Source: Roseibium sp. MMSF_3412
GTDB taxonomy: Bacteria; Pseudomonadota; Alphaproteobacteria; Rhizobiales; Stappiaceae
Assembly (NCBI RefSeq): GCF_030733265.1
Contig: NZ_JASHJI010000007.1
Location: forward strand, 62,001-126,000
Reading direction: 5' to 3'
Length of the DNA stretch: 64,000 nucleotides
A program made the position numbers and the translations under genes. The notes below the pieces were generated by a model. It saw only the letters and a program-made list of their open reading frames with translations, searched no databases and had not been told where the DNA came from. Shown in pieces: positions 17,435 to 28,211 of the stretch (positions are counted from its first letter, which is position 1; every line of letters starts with the position of its first letter).

Positions 17435-19642
17435 ATGAATGAGACAAACGACCTTTCAGATGTTTTCACGGCTTCTTCCGACCTGCGCGGTGAAGATCAC
17501 GAACCGTTGGCCGAAGTGATGTCTGCTCCTGACCGGTACATGAACCGGGAACTGTCCTGGCTGCAGTTCAACCTGCGCGTCCTCGAAGAAGCCATGAACG
17601 AGAATCATCCGCTTCTGGAACGGGTCCGGTTCCTGTCGATTTCCGCGAACAACCTTGATGAGTTCTTCATGGTGCGGGTTGCCGGACTTCGCGGCCAGCA
17701 GCGCGCGGAAGTGACGAACCTTTCCGACGATGGCCTGACGCCGACCGAACAGCTCGAAAGAATCAGCGAGGCCGTCCGTGATCTGCAGGCATCCCAGCAA
17801 CGGATCTGGGAAGACCTGCGCGGGGAGATCGCCGAACAGGGAATCGAGATTTTTCATGGCGACGATATCGGCGAAGCGGACAAAGCCTGGCTTCAGGAGT
17901 ATTTCCTGGGATACGTGTTTCCCGTCCTGACACCGCTGGCCATCGATCCGGCGCATCCGTTCCCGTTCATACCCAATCTCGGCTTTTCCATCGTCTTTGA
18001 ACTGGTGCCGACATCAGGCGGGCGCGGAATGATCGCGCTCCTGAGGATCCCGAACCAGGTTGAGCGGTTTGTGCGGTTGCCAAATTTGGGTGGCGGTGCG
18101 GCGCGTTTCATTGCCATTGAACGTGTGGTCAGCATGTTTATCGGCCGTCTGTTTCCCGGATACGAAATCCGGGGCAAGGGCGCATTCCGTGTCATCCGCG
18201 ACAGCGACCTGGAAATCGAAGAGGAAGCCGAAGACCTCGTGCGCCTCTTTGAAAGTGCCCTGAAGCGCCGGCGCCGGGGCTCGGTGATCCGGCTGGAGAT
18301 TCAGGAAACAACACCGCCGGCACTCCAGGAATTTGTCGCCGATGCGCTTGACGTCGGCGAAAGCGAGACGTTTCAGGCAAAGGGCCTGCTTGCGCTCAAC
18401 AACCTGTCGCAGATCGTCGATCTGGAACGCCCGGATCTCAAATTCGAGCCGTACACGGCCCGTTTTCCCGAACGTATTCGCGAACATGGCGGCGATTGCC
18501 TCGCGGCCATCCACCAGAAGGACATCGTCGTCCACCACCCTTATGAGTCCTTTGATGTCGTGGTGCAGTATCTCCGGCAGGCCGCACGTGATCCTGACGT
18601 CGTTGCGATCAAGCAGACGCTCTACCGGACCTCGAACAATTCGCCGATCGTCAAGGCGTTGGCTGAAGCGGCGGAAGCCGGAAAATCGGTCACGGCGCTG
18701 GTGGAGCTCAAGGCGCGGTTCGACGAGGAAGCCAACATCAAATGGGCGCGCGACCTGGAACGTGCGGGTGTTCAGGTCGTATTCGGCTTCATTGAATTGA
18801 AGACCCACTCCAAGCTGTCCATGGTCATCAAGCGCGAGCACGGCCAGCTCAAGACCTACTGCCATATCGGCACCGGCAACTATCACCCCATAACCGCCAG
18901 GATTTACGAAGACCTGTCCTTTTTCACCGATGATCCCGGTATTGCCGAGGACGCGGCACGGGTATTCAATTTCATCACCGGCTACGCGGAGCCGGATGAG
19001 TTGAACCATCTGCTGGTATCGCCGGTCAATCTGCGCCAGCGCATGCTGGAATTGACCGAGGCGGAGATCCGGCACGCCAAGGAAGGCCGCCCGGCCCAGA
19101 TCTGGATGAAGATGAATTCGCTCGTCGATCATGAGATTATCGACGCGCTTTATCGTGCCAGCCAGGCAGGCGTTCAGATCGATCTTGTGATCCGGGGCAT
19201 TTGCTGCCTGAGGCCGGGCATAGAGGGGCTGTCGGACAACATTCGGGTCAAATCCATCGTCGGGCGTTTTCTGGAACACTCGCGCATCTTCTGCTTCGGC
19301 AACGGGCACGGCCTTCCGTCTCCAGAGGCCTATGTCTATATCGGATCTGCCGACCTGATGCCCCGGAACATCGACAGAAGGGTGGAAGTGCTTTCGCCCC
19401 TGCTCACTGCGACAGTGCACGAACAGGTGCTCGACCAGATCATGGTGGCCAATCTGAAAGACAATCAGCAGAGCTGGCGCATTCTCGCAGACGGCAGCCA
19501 TGAGCGCATCGTGCCCGGTCCGAACGAGGAACCGTTCAACGCACACCGGTATTTCATGACCAACCCGTCACTTTCAGGAAGAGGAAAATCCTTGAAAAGC
19601 GATCGTCCCAAGCCGTTCCTGAAGCGGCAAAAACGAGGCTGA
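17435..19642 (+). CDS. ppk1: polyphosphate kinase 1
   Basis: A 735-residue PPK1 that reversibly makes polyphosphate from ATP. The N domain starts [22 protein letters not shown] and [19 protein letters not shown]. The phosphorylated His lies in [14 protein letters not shown]. The ring/substrate segment is [11 protein letters not shown], and the second catalytic His is in [13 protein letters not shown]. The ATG at 17435 follows AAGGGAAGCACC. ppx starts 2 bp after the stop, giving a synthesis/degradation operon. The short inverted-repeat element upstream may carry or disturb the promoter. Confidence 0.97.
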   Translation: MNETNDLSDVFTASSDLRGEDHEPLAEVMSAPDRYMNRELSWLQFNLRVLEEAMNENHPLLERVRFLSISANNLDEFFMVRVAGLRGQQRAEVTNLSDDGLTPTEQLERISEAVRDLQASQQRIWEDLRGEIAEQGIEIFHGDDIGEADKAWLQEYFLGYVFPVLTPLAIDPAHPFPFIPNLGFSIVFELVPTSGGRGMIALLRIPNQVERFVRLPNLGGGAARFIAIERVVSMFIGRLFPGYEIRGKGAFRVIRDSDLEIEEEAEDLVRLFESALKRRRRGSVIRLEIQETTPPALQEFVADALDVGESETFQAKGLLALNNLSQIVDLERPDLKFEPYTARFPERIREHGGDCLAAIHQKDIVVHHPYESFDVVVQYLRQAARDPDVVAIKQTLYRTSNNSPIVKALAEAAEAGKSVTALVELKARFDEEANIKWARDLERAGVQVVFGFIELKTHSKLSMVIKREHGQLKTYCHIGTGNYHPITARIYEDLSFFTDDPGIAEDAARVFNFITGYAEPDELNHLLVSPVNLRQRMLELTEAEIRHAKEGRPAQIWMKMNSLVDHEIIDALYRASQAGVQIDLVIRGICCLRPGIEGLSDNIRVKSIVGRFLEHSRIFCFGNGHGLPSPEAYVYIGSADLMPRNIDRRVEVLSPLLTATVHEQVLDQIMVANLKDNQQSWRILADGSHERIVPGPNEEPFNAHRYFMTNPSLSGRGKSLKSDRPKPFLKRQKRG

Positions 19643-19643
19643 C

Positions 19644-21164
19644 ATGAAGAGCCAGTTCAAGCCGGCGCGCGGCCGGCTCAACGGGACAGGGCCGGTTGCC
19701 GTCGTCGACATAGGCTCGAACTCCGTGCGTCTCGTGATTTACGAGCGCAAGGCCCGCACGCCAACAATGCTATTCAACGAAAAGCTTCTCGCCGGACTTG
19801 GCAGAGGGGTCGCGGCCACGGGGCAGCTTGCCACTGAATCCGTTGAACTCGCGCTCGGCGAACTGGTTCGCTTCAAGGCGTTGATCGAGCATACCGGCTG
19901 CAAGGAGCTTTACGTTGTCGCCACCGCTGCTGCACGCGACGCGGAAAACGGGCAGGAGTTTGTCGCCGAGGTGGAACGCATTCTCGATGCGCCCGTTCGG
20001 ATATTGAATGGCAGCGAGGAAGCCTATTACTCGGCATTGGGTGTCATCGCCGGTTTCTGGCAGCCGCGCGGCATGGTCGGCGACATGGGCGGCGGCAGCC
20101 TTGAGCTGGTTGAAATAGGCGAAAAGAAACCCGGCGGCGGCGCGACCTTTCCCTTGGGCGGCCTGCGCCTGTCCGAGGAAGCGGGTGGCTCCATTGAGAA
20201 GGCGCACAAGATAACGGAGGCGGCTCTCAAGAACTACGAATGGCCCGGTCTTGCCCCCGGAGAACGCACCTTCTTTGCTGTCGGGGGGACGTGGCGGTCC
20301 CTCGGCAGACTGCACCTGATGCAGAACAACTATCCGCTGCACGTGATGCACAATTACGAGATGGACGCGGAAGAGGCGATCGCATTCTGCCGTGAGATCG
20401 CCGTGCCAAATCTCGAAGACATCAAAATGGCGGAGGTCGTCTCCAAGCAGAGACGTCCCCTCGTGCCGATTGGCGCGGTGGTTCTCGAACAGGTTCTGAT
20501 CGCCATGAAAGCCGAACGGCTGATGTTCTCGGCAACCGGCGTGCGCGAGGGCCTGCTGCACGAGAAGCTGTCACCGCAGATGCAGGCCAAGGATCCTGTC
20601 ATCGAGGCCGCACGCGAATTGTGCGAGCTGCGCGCACGCTCACCGCAACATGCGATCGAGCTGATTGACTGGACGGACGACCTTTTTCGCGAACTCCAGA
20701 TAGAGGAAACGGCGAACGAAACCCGGTTGCGGCACGCGGCCTGTCTGCTTTCGGACATCGGATGGCGGGCGCATCCGGACTATCGCGGCGAGCAGAGCCT
20801 CAACATCATCTCCAATGCCTCGTTCGTCGGTCTTGATCATGCCAGCCGCGCCTATCTCGCCGCCGCCGTCTTTTACCGGCACCAGGGATTGCGCGAAGGA
20901 GCCTTGTCTCAGGTCATCCGGGAGCTGTTTACCGATCGTCTCAGGATAAGGGCAAAGGTGCTTGGCGCCACCTTGCGCGTCGCTTCGCTCCTGAGCGCGT
21001 CCATGGCCGGGCTGCTTCCCAAGATCGGGGTTGTGCGCACCGAAACCGGGCTCGCGATCGAACTGAGCAGCGAGCTTGCAAATCTGGACGGAGAACGCCT
21101 GCGCAAGCGCGCAGCGCAACTTGGCAAAGTGATCGATGCGGAAGTCGTTCTGAAACGCGCCTGA
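19644..21164 (+). CDS. ppx: exopolyphosphatase / Ppx-GppA family
   Basis: A 506-residue Ppx/GppA phosphatase of the ASKHA fold, acting on polyphosphate or pppGpp. The motifs VAVVDIGSNSVRLVIY (phosphate-1), ATAAARDAENG, GMVGDMGGGSLELVEIG (phosphate-2) and FAVGGTWRSLGRLH are all present. The C-terminal ~200 residues form the HD-like helical domain (HAACLLSDIGWRAHPDYRG). It is coupled to ppk1, 2 bp upstream, and convergent with rnd. Ppx and GppA activities cannot be separated from sequence alone; the operon favours polyphosphate. Confidence 0.95.
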   Translation: MKSQFKPARGRLNGTGPVAVVDIGSNSVRLVIYERKARTPTMLFNEKLLAGLGRGVAATGQLATESVELALGELVRFKALIEHTGCKELYVVATAAARDAENGQEFVAEVERILDAPVRILNGSEEAYYSALGVIAGFWQPRGMVGDMGGGSLELVEIGEKKPGGGATFPLGGLRLSEEAGGSIEKAHKITEAALKNYEWPGLAPGERTFFAVGGTWRSLGRLHLMQNNYPLHVMHNYEMDAEEAIAFCREIAVPNLEDIKMAEVVSKQRRPLVPIGAVVLEQVLIAMKAERLMFSATGVREGLLHEKLSPQMQAKDPVIEAARELCELRARSPQHAIELIDWTDDLFRELQIEETANETRLRHAACLLSDIGWRAHPDYRGEQSLNIISNASFVGLDHASRAYLAAAVFYRHQGLREGALSQVIRELFTDRLRIRAKVLGATLRVASLLSASMAGLLPKIGVVRTETGLAIELSSELANLDGERLRKRAAQLGKVIDAEVVLKRA

Positions 21165-21174
21165 GGCCGGATGG

Positions 21175-22362
21175 TTATTCGGCCGCTTGCGTTTTCAACT
21201 CGCCCTGAACCGAGGACTGCGGAAGCGCGACGATCTGGCGGTCTTGAAAGGCGAGGGCGACTTCGCCGCGCTTGAGTTTCAATGCCAGTTCCCCGAACAA
21301 CTCGCGGCGCCAGCCTTTCATTGCTGCGACATCGGCGTCATCGCTCGCTGCGATCTTTTCCAGGTCGTCCACCGTTGCAATCACCTTGGCTGCAACGCCA
21401 TTGGCTTCGCTGACCATTTTCAGGAGCACCTTCAGGAGGTCGACGGCCGCCGCCGAACCATCTGGCGCTTGCCGGCCCTTGGGCAGCTTGGGCAGGTTCT
21501 CTCGCGGGACCTTCAAGGCCCGCCGGATCGCCTTCAGGATTTCGTCTGCGGATTTTGAGCGTTCGAAACCGCGCGGGATCGTCCTCAGCCGGCTGATTCC
21601 CTCCGGGTCCTGCGGTTGCTGGGCCGCCAGTTCATAGATCGCGTCGTCCTTGATCACGCGGTTGCGCGGTACGTTCCGGTCTTGTGCCTCACGTTCGCGC
21701 CAGGCGGCGAGTTCCATCATCACCGCAAGTTCGACCGGCTTGCGCACACGCAGCTTGAGCCGCTTCCATGCCTGTTCCGGATCGGCTTTGTAGGTCCCGA
21801 CCGACGTCAGCACTTCCATTTCGTCGCGCACCCAGTGGCTGCGGTTCTGCTCCGCAAGATTGGCCTTGAGGAACTGATAGGCATCCCGCAGATGGGTGAC
21901 ATCGGCAAGCGCATAGTCGAGCTGCTTGTTCGTGAGCGGACGTCGGGCCCAGTCCGTGAACCTGGATGACTTGTCGATCCTGGCGCCGGTAACCTTGTAG
22001 ATCAGCTGGTCGTAGGAGATGGAGTCGCCAAAGCCGCACACCATCGCGGCCACCTGGGTATCGAACAGGGGCGCGGGAATCAGTTCTCCCAGATGATAGA
22101 TGATCTCGATGTCCTGGCGGGCGGCGTGGAAGACCTTTGTGACGCTGTCATCGCGCATGAGCCCGAAGAACGGAGCAAGGTCCAGACCTTCCGAGAGGGC
22201 ATCGACAATGAATGCCATGTCGGGCCCGGCCATCTGGATTACGCACAGTTTGGGCCAGAAAGTGGTTTCCCTGAGGAACTCCGTGTCAACCGTTACGTAG
22301 TCATTGGCTGCAAGACGTTGACAGGCTTCGGCGAGATCTTTTGTTTTTGTAATCACATGCAT
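21175..22362 (-). CDS. rnd: ribonuclease D
   Basis: A 395-residue 3'-5' exoribonuclease for tRNA maturation. The DEDDy exonuclease motifs are ExoI VTVDTEFLRETTF, ExoII VFHAARQDIEIIYHL and ExoIII YALADVTHLRDAY. An HRDC domain follows (WREREAQDRNVPRNRVIKDDAI), then a second helical region. It ends 10 bp from the convergent ppx stop. Confidence 0.96.
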   Translation of the reverse strand: MHVITKTKDLAEACQRLAANDYVTVDTEFLRETTFWPKLCVIQMAGPDMAFIVDALSEGLDLAPFFGLMRDDSVTKVFHAARQDIEIIYHLGELIPAPLFDTQVAAMVCGFGDSISYDQLIYKVTGARIDKSSRFTDWARRPLTNKQLDYALADVTHLRDAYQFLKANLAEQNRSHWVRDEMEVLTSVGTYKADPEQAWKRLKLRVRKPVELAVMMELAAWREREAQDRNVPRNRVIKDDAIYELAAQQPQDPEGISRLRTIPRGFERSKSADEILKAIRRALKVPRENLPKLPKGRQAPDGSAAAVDLLKVLLKMVSEANGVAAKVIATVDDLEKIAASDDADVAAMKGWRRELFGELALKLKRGEVALAFQDRQIVALPQSSVQGELKTQAAE

Positions 22363-22507
22363 GGTGAGACACAGCTATAACGGAGTTCTGCCGCTTTGTC
22401 GCCACGAAATGGAAAGTTAAGATCAATCTCCCCTTGAAGAAGCGCAATGAGTGCGCCTATGTTGGAAAGTGCTCAAATTTGTTTTCCCATGAAGCAGGAG
22501 ATACCGG

Positions 22508-23134
22508 ATGCGCAAAATACTTGTGGTGAATTCCAAGGGTGGATGCGGGAAAACAACCATCGCCACGAATCTTGCAGTTGCGCTTGCCGCACGGGGGGAG
22601 GATGTCGCGCTCGCAGACGCGGACCGGCAGAAGTCAAGTCTTTCCTGGACCAAGCGGCGCCCGAAGAATCTCCTGAGAATCGAGGCGTTGAACTGGAGCA
22701 AGGAAGGCAATATCGGCGATTTGGACAAGAAGCTGGACGCGGTCGTGATCGACGGTCCGGGCGGACTGCGCTCCGAACTTGCCAAGAACCTGATTGCCGA
22801 GGCGTCGGATATCGTGGTGCCCGTGCTGGCGTCCGCATTCGACTGGAACGCCACCTTGAAATTTCTGGACAACATCTCCGACATCAAGAAGGTCAGAAAA
22901 GGCAAGGCGGACATTCACGTTGTCGCCAACAGGATCAACAGGCGCTCGACACAGGTGAGCGACCTGGAAAAGACCCTTGCGAAGAAAGGCTATCCGCTGC
23001 TCACCAGGATTTCCGACCGGGTTCTTTACGCACGCCATGCCGCGAACGGGACCGGCGTGTTCGACCATTCGGATGCCAAGGCCCACGAAGTGAGGGGGCA
23101 ATGGCATCCGCTCCTGCAGGCGGTCGACAGCTGA
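22508..23134 (+). CDS. orphan ParA/MinD-like ATPase
   Basis: A 208-residue deviant-Walker ATPase. VVNSKGGCGKTTIATNLAVAL is the signature-Lys P-loop, DADRQKSSLSWTKRRP is switch I, and VIDGPGGLRSELAKNLI is Walker B. There is no N-terminal DNA-binding domain, no parB partner and no parS-like site that I can see. It is therefore an orphan ParA, of the size and type used to position cytoplasmic protein clusters, cellulose or flagellar machinery, or chemosensory arrays. The ATG has AGGAGATACCGG directly upstream. Convergent with the dsbB-type gene. Confidence 0.88.
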   Translation: MRKILVVNSKGGCGKTTIATNLAVALAARGEDVALADADRQKSSLSWTKRRPKNLLRIEALNWSKEGNIGDLDKKLDAVVIDGPGGLRSELAKNLIAEASDIVVPVLASAFDWNATLKFLDNISDIKKVRKGKADIHVVANRINRRSTQVSDLEKTLAKKGYPLLTRISDRVLYARHAANGTGVFDHSDAKAHEVRGQWHPLLQAVDS

Positions 23135-23135
23135 T

Positions 23136-23723
23136 TCAACCCTCTGATTTGAGCTCCTCAAGCAGCTTGTAGTCGGTTGGCGGGTCGTCGCAGATGCCGG
23201 GACCGCATTCCAGGAATGTCGAGAGCACATTTGCCAGCGCCAGGAACAGCATCAGGAAAAAGGCGAATTTCGCGAGAGGCTGACCGCCAAACCGCCCGTG
23301 TTCGGGCTTGTCGACCAGTGCTTTCTTATACTGTCCCTCGAACAGCAACATGAACGCCGTTCCCAAAATGACCAGGAAGAAGCTGATCCCGGCCCAGGTG
23401 TAGTAGTGCAGACCCAGGACGGGCGAACCATAGCTGCCCGTGCCGGGGACAATGTGGAGAAGGATCTGACGAATTGAAACGCTTCCGCCGTAGATGGCAG
23501 ATAGCAGCATGATGCCGTAATGATGCGGCTTGGCGCCGTAGATCAGGTTGAGGCACAGGCCGTAGCCAACGCCGACAAGCGCAACCCGTTGCAGCAGGCA
23601 GAGCGGGCAGGGCAGTTCGTCCAGCGCGAACTGAAAGGCGTACGCGGCAATCAGGATTCCACAGATAACGAGAAGCCCGATCGCATTCAGTGTCCGGGAC
23701 GGATGAGGAGCGAGAATGATCAT
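23136..23723 (-). CDS. dsbB: disulfide bond formation protein B family
   Basis: A 195-residue, four-helix membrane protein that would reoxidise a DsbA-type thiol oxidase using quinone. The first periplasmic Cys pair is DELPCPLCLLQRVAL. The second is a close pair near the C terminus, ECGPGICDDPP, instead of the usual wider spacing. The start is the ATG at 23723, with AGGAGC upstream. A 51-residue DUF5993 membrane protein is encoded 11 bp upstream in the same operon. No dsbA is adjacent. Confidence 0.85.
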   Translation of the reverse strand: MIILAPHPSRTLNAIGLLVICGILIAAYAFQFALDELPCPLCLLQRVALVGVGYGLCLNLIYGAKPHHYGIMLLSAIYGGSVSIRQILLHIVPGTGSYGSPVLGLHYYTWAGISFFLVILGTAFMLLFEGQYKKALVDKPEHGRFGGQPLAKFAFFLMLFLALANVLSTFLECGPGICDDPPTDYKLLEELKSEG

Positions 23724-23734
23724 GCAACCGGCTC

Positions 23735-23890
23735 CTAAAGCTTGATCGTGAGCGGGCTCGTTGCGTGATAGTCGAGCCAGTAGATGCTCAACACGAGTGC
23801 GACTGTGAAGACCGCATAGGAAAGACGCCAGCGATCCCGCCAGGCAAGGATGATTGCGATTGTCATGAGCGCGAAGAGAAGAGAAATCAC
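23735..23890 (-). CDS. small DUF5993-type membrane protein
   Basis: A 51-residue protein starting at GTG 23890 after a G-rich ribosome site (GGGGGGGA). It has two hydrophobic helices, ISLLFALMTIAIILAW and YAVFTVALVLSIYWLDY, separated by the basic RDRWRLS turn, and ends HATSPLTIKL. This matches my recollection of DUF5993 proteins, which sit beside DsbB-like genes. The 11-bp gap to the downstream dsbB-like gene supports a joint role in a membrane oxidoreductase. Confidence 0.72.
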   Translation of the reverse strand: MISLLFALMTIAIILAWRDRWRLSYAVFTVALVLSIYWLDYHATSPLTIKL

Positions 23891-24019
23891 GTTCGGTCCC
23901 CCCCAATAGATTCGAGACGGAAAAAGCTTATAGCAGGGGTCGCGTTGCGGCAATTTTCAACCAAGGCGATTAACGGCCCTGCAGAAGCGTTCGCAAATAC
24001 CGAAACGAATAATGCAGAA

Positions 24020-24310
24020 TCATTCTGAAGGAAGTTTGGCGGCAAGGTCGAGAAACTGTTCCGCGGTCAAACCGGTCAGCGTTGGCATCTCGGCATCGAA
24101 AAAACGCCTGTCGTCGACGGCGTGCCTGATGAGGGCGCGGATCGCCGAAAACTCAATCGTGGATACCGGCGGTATCGGGATCTCGTTTGCAATCCTGTCC
24201 CTGATCTTCACTGCGAGCTGGCCGGGCACCGACGTGGTCATGATCAATTCTTCTTCTTCCTCGAGGCTTTTCAAAGCATCCAGTATGGCTTCGACGAGAT
24301 CATGGGACAC
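24020..24310 (-). CDS. small hypothetical protein
   Basis: A 96-residue acidic protein starting at a GTG, with the start MSHDLVEAILDALKSLEEEEE. It is predicted mostly helical, has no Cys and no membrane segment. I do not recognise a family. It lies upstream of, and divergent from, aspS. Coding status rests on the open frame and protein-like composition; the ribosome site is weak. Confidence 0.5.
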   Translation of the reverse strand: MSHDLVEAILDALKSLEEEEELIMTTSVPGQLAVKIRDRIANEIPIPPVSTIEFSAIRALIRHAVDDRRFFDAEMPTLTGLTAEQFLDLAAKLPSE

Positions 24311-24504
24311 GGTGTCGGCAATCGCCTTTCTATGAACGGATCAAAACAGGGTTGATGGATACCTTTCCTCGCGAGGATCGGCAAGCAACGTCAAACACGC
24401 TCCCTTGACTTTCGCTTCGCAACATGGCTTGTGCAGCCGGACACGGCCTGCCATCGGTGGGCCGTAATGATTTTTCATGCCAAGAAGAACGCCGAGGAAT
24501 TAGA

Positions 24505-26286
24505 ATGCACCCCTACCGTAGTCACACGTGCGGTGATCTCCGACTGTCCGACGAAGGCCAGACCATCCGTCTTTCCGGTTGGGTCCACAGGGTCCGCGAT
24601 CACGGCGGGGTGCTGTTCATCGATCTGCGCGACCACTACGGCGTAACCCAGTGCGTGGTCGATCCTGATTCCGATGCGTTCGGGCTCGCCGAGAGCGTTC
24701 GCTCCGAATGGTGCATCCGCATCGACGGCAACGTGAAAAAACGCACGGACGAAACCATCAATCCCGAACTGCCGACGGGCGAAGTCGAGATCTTCATCCG
24801 CGAGATGGAAATCCTGGGCTCCGCCAAGGAACTGCCGCTGCCCGTCTTCGGTGACCTGGAGTATCCGGAAGAAGTCCGGTTGAAGTACCGTTTCCTGGAT
24901 CTGCGGCGTGAGAAACTGCATGCCAACATGATGCTGCGCTCGGATGTCATCCGGGACTTGCGCGATCGCATGTGGTCGATCGGCTTCAACGAGTTCCAGA
25001 CCCCGATCATCACGGCGTCATCTCCGGAAGGCGCGCGCGACTTTCTCGTGCCGTCCCGTCTGCACCCCGGCAAGTTCTACGCATTGCCGCAGGCGCCGCA
25101 GCAGTTCAAGCAGCTGTTGATGGTCTCCGGCTTCGACAAGTACTTCCAGATCGCGCCGTGTTTTCGTGACGAGGATCCGCGCGCTGACCGCTCGCCAACG
25201 GACTTTTATCAGCTCGACATGGAGATGTCCTTCGTTACCCAGCAGGACGTCTTCGACACGATCGAGCCGGTGCTGGCGGGCTGTTTCGAAAAATTCGGCG
25301 GCGGCCGCCCCGTAAACCGCAACTGGCCGCAGATTGCCTACAAGGATTCCGCGCTCTGGTACGGAACCGACAAGCCGGATCTGCGCAACCCGATCAAGAT
25401 GCAGATCGTATCCGAGCATTTTGCCGGTTCCGGTTTTGCCATCTTCGCCAACCTGCTGGAACAGCCCGGCACTCAAATCCGCGCGATCCCGGCCCCAAAG
25501 GGCGGCAGCCGCAAGTTCTGTGACCGGATGAACAAGTTCGCGCAGGGCGAGGGCCTTCCGGGCATGGGCTATATCTTCTGGCGCAAGGCGGAAGACGGAT
25601 CGATGGAAGCGGCCGGCCCGCTTGCCAAGAACGTCGGCCCCGAGCGCACGGAAGCGATCCGCGCGCAACTCGGTCTTGAGGTTGGAGATGCCGCATTCTT
25701 CCTTGGCGGCAAGCCGAAACAGTTCGAGGCAGTGGCGGCGAAGGCACGCGTGATCATCGGCGAGGAACTTGGCCACACGGACAAGGAACGCTTTGAATTC
25801 GCCTGGATCGTTGACTTTCCGATCTACGAAAAAGACGAAGAGACCGGCGAGATCGACTTCGAGCACAATCCTTTCTCCATGCCTCAGGGCGGACTGGAAG
25901 CACTTGATGGCGACCCTCTTGACGTCAAGGGCTGGCAATACGATCTGTCCTGCAACGGCAATGAACTGGTTTCTGGTGCGATCCGGAACCACAAACCGGA
26001 GATCATGTACAAGGCATTCGAAATCGCCGGGTATCCGGCCGAAGAAGTCGACAAGCGCTTCGGCGGCATGGTGAATGCATTCCAGTACGGTGCTCCTCCG
26101 CATGGCGGCTGCGCGGCAGGCATTGACCGCATCGTGATGCTTCTGGCCAACGAGGCCAACATTCGCGAGGTCATGCTCTTCCCGATGAACCAGAAGGCCG
26201 AGGATCTCATGATGGATGCGCCGAGCGAGGCGACCGCGGCCCAGCTGCGCGACCTGCATTTGCGCTTGAACCTGCCGGAAGAATAA
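24505..26286 (+). CDS. aspS: aspartyl-tRNA synthetase
   Basis: A 593-residue bacterial-type class II synthetase. The order is an N-terminal OB-fold anticodon domain ([23 protein letters not shown]), motif 1, motif 2 ([20 protein letters not shown]), the bacterial GAD insertion and motif 3 ([19 protein letters not shown]). The start [12 protein letters not shown] at ATG 24505 follows GAGGAATTAGA; a longer open frame from 24424 lacks homology in its first 27 codons. Whether it is discriminating or acts with GatCAB cannot be judged here. Confidence 0.97.
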   Translation: MHPYRSHTCGDLRLSDEGQTIRLSGWVHRVRDHGGVLFIDLRDHYGVTQCVVDPDSDAFGLAESVRSEWCIRIDGNVKKRTDETINPELPTGEVEIFIREMEILGSAKELPLPVFGDLEYPEEVRLKYRFLDLRREKLHANMMLRSDVIRDLRDRMWSIGFNEFQTPIITASSPEGARDFLVPSRLHPGKFYALPQAPQQFKQLLMVSGFDKYFQIAPCFRDEDPRADRSPTDFYQLDMEMSFVTQQDVFDTIEPVLAGCFEKFGGGRPVNRNWPQIAYKDSALWYGTDKPDLRNPIKMQIVSEHFAGSGFAIFANLLEQPGTQIRAIPAPKGGSRKFCDRMNKFAQGEGLPGMGYIFWRKAEDGSMEAAGPLAKNVGPERTEAIRAQLGLEVGDAAFFLGGKPKQFEAVAAKARVIIGEELGHTDKERFEFAWIVDFPIYEKDEETGEIDFEHNPFSMPQGGLEALDGDPLDVKGWQYDLSCNGNELVSGAIRNHKPEIMYKAFEIAGYPAEEVDKRFGGMVNAFQYGAPPHGGCAAGIDRIVMLLANEANIREVMLFPMNQKAEDLMMDAPSEATAAQLRDLHLRLNLPEE

Positions 26287-26386
26287 ACGCATCGTTTTTG
26301 GGGCTTAACAAAATTGAGATCAACTCACGTGCTAAGATGCGCGTGGCGTGACTTGTTCAGTCTCAACTGTCGAGGCGATGATACCA

Positions 26387-28192
26387 ATGGAAGCAAAACG
26401 CTTGCTGCGTAACCCGTTCAAGTCGGAAACCTGGACCGATCCGCGCGGAACGGTCCAGCTTATCAAACGTGTTCTGGGCGAAAATTTCCGGAAGTATATT
26501 CCAAAATACATTCTGGCATTTGTCTTCATGGGCGTGATTGCGGCAACCACGGCTGCAAGTGCGTGGATCATGCGTGATGTTGTGAACGAGGTATTCGTGA
26601 ACAAGGACTCGCGGATGGTCTACCTCATCGGATTGGTGGTTCTATTCATTTTCACGCTCAAGGGTGTTGCGACCTTCGGTCAGATCGTCGTGCTGGCGCG
26701 CGTCGGAAACGAGATTGTCACGGATCTGCGCAGACGCATGTTCGCGATCCTCTTGCGCCAGAACCAGGCCTATTTTGACAGGCATTCCCTCGCGGAGATC
26801 GGCGTTCAGGTGAACCAGGGCGTCGGTGCCGTCAAATCCACGCTCGACATGATCGTGACGACGCTGGGCCGGGACGTGCTGACATTGATCGGTCTGGGTT
26901 TCGTGATGGTCTTTCAGAACCCGTTCCTGAGTCTGTTCGCGCTCATCACGATGCCGCCGGCCGTTATCGGGGTCACGTTTCTCATCCGCCGGGTGAAGGA
27001 ATACGTGAAACGCCAGGTCGTTTCGAACCAGAAGGTCAGCACGGTGATGCAGGAGACCATACTGGGGGTTCGCGACGTGCGCGCTTTCGGACTGGAACCG
27101 GAAATGCGCGACAAGATGGAAGTCGGTCTTCTGGAGGTTCAGAAACAGGCCAACAAGATCGCCTCCCTGACCGCCAGGACATCTCCTCTGATGGACACGC
27201 TTGGCGGTTTCGCGATTGCGCTCGTTATCTTTTATGGCGGGTATTCCGTCATTGAGCTCGATCAGGATCCGGGAGCTTTGTTTTCGTTCATCACCGCGCT
27301 GCTGCTTGCCTATGATCCGGCGCGGCGTCTGGCACGTCTGAACGTCAATCTGGGCAAGCAGGTCGTTGGACTGCGCATCATGTACGATCTTGTCGACAGG
27401 AAACCCGATCATGAGGATGCCCCCGGCGCGCCCGACCTCGATCTGAAGTCAGCGAAAGTGGAGTTTCGCGATGTCGAGTTTTCTTACGGGGAAAGCGCCG
27501 CTCTTCATCGAACCAGCTTTGTCGCCGCTGCCGGAAAGATGACGGCGCTCGTTGGCGCGTCCGGTGCAGGCAAGTCGACGGTGTTTTCGCTGCTTGAGCG
27601 CTTCTACGATCCGCAGTCGGGCGAGATCCTGATCGACCAACAGGATATCAAGACCGTCACACAGCGCTCGTTGAGAGAATGCATGGCGTTTGTTGGTCAG
27701 GATCCCTTCCTGTTCAACAACAGCATTCGCGAGAACATTGCCGTTGGAAAACCCGGTTGCACGCAGGACGAGATCGAGGCCGCTGCCCGGGCCGCCAATG
27801 CACATGATTTTATCCTGGCCCTGCCGGAGGGTTACAACACGAGGGCGGGACAAGGCGGCAGCAATCTGTCGGGCGGCCAGAGACAGCGCATTGCGATCGC
27901 GCGTGCCATGCTGCGCGATGCGCCGATCCTGCTGCTGGATGAAGCGACTTCCGCGCTCGATGCCGAATCGGAGGCAACCATTCAGTCAGCGCTTGAAAAC
28001 CTGATGGAAAACCGGACGACGCTGGTCATCGCACACCGGCTGAGCACGGTTCGGCATGCCCACCGGATCCACGTCATGGACAAGGGCAAGGTGATAGAGA
28101 GCGGCAGCCACAACGAACTCTTCGAACATGACGGGATCTACCGCCGCCTGTGTGAACTTCAATTCCAGGACAAGTCGGAAGCAGCCGAATAG
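26387..28192 (+). CDS. ABC exporter, fused membrane and ATPase domains (MsbA-like)
   Basis: A ~601-residue half-transporter that would act as a homodimer. Six hydrophobic helices occur in the first ~320 residues (FVFMGVIAATTAASAWIM and others). The nucleotide-binding domain has Walker A VGASGAGKST, signature LSGGQRQRIAIARAML, Walker B ILLLDEATSAL, and the switch His in LVIAHRLST. Typical substrates of such exporters are lipids or drugs; nothing adjacent tells which. ATGs at 26378 and 26348 are alternative starts. A strong terminator follows (28212-28240). Confidence 0.92.
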   Translation: MEAKRLLRNPFKSETWTDPRGTVQLIKRVLGENFRKYIPKYILAFVFMGVIAATTAASAWIMRDVVNEVFVNKDSRMVYLIGLVVLFIFTLKGVATFGQIVVLARVGNEIVTDLRRRMFAILLRQNQAYFDRHSLAEIGVQVNQGVGAVKSTLDMIVTTLGRDVLTLIGLGFVMVFQNPFLSLFALITMPPAVIGVTFLIRRVKEYVKRQVVSNQKVSTVMQETILGVRDVRAFGLEPEMRDKMEVGLLEVQKQANKIASLTARTSPLMDTLGGFAIALVIFYGGYSVIELDQDPGALFSFITALLLAYDPARRLARLNVNLGKQVVGLRIMYDLVDRKPDHEDAPGAPDLDLKSAKVEFRDVEFSYGESAALHRTSFVAAAGKMTALVGASGAGKSTVFSLLERFYDPQSGEILIDQQDIKTVTQRSLRECMAFVGQDPFLFNNSIRENIAVGKPGCTQDEIEAAARAANAHDFILALPEGYNTRAGQGGSNLSGGQRQRIAIARAMLRDAPILLLDEATSALDAESEATIQSALENLMENRTTLVIAHRLSTVRHAHRIHVMDKGKVIESGSHNELFEHDGIYRRLCELQFQDKSEAAE

Positions 28193-28211
28193 CGTCCAAA
28201 AACGCCAGGCA

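Noticed and set aside
24424..24504. N-terminal extension of aspS
   Set aside because: AspRS proteins start at [10 protein letters not shown]; the added 27 codons are unlike the family.
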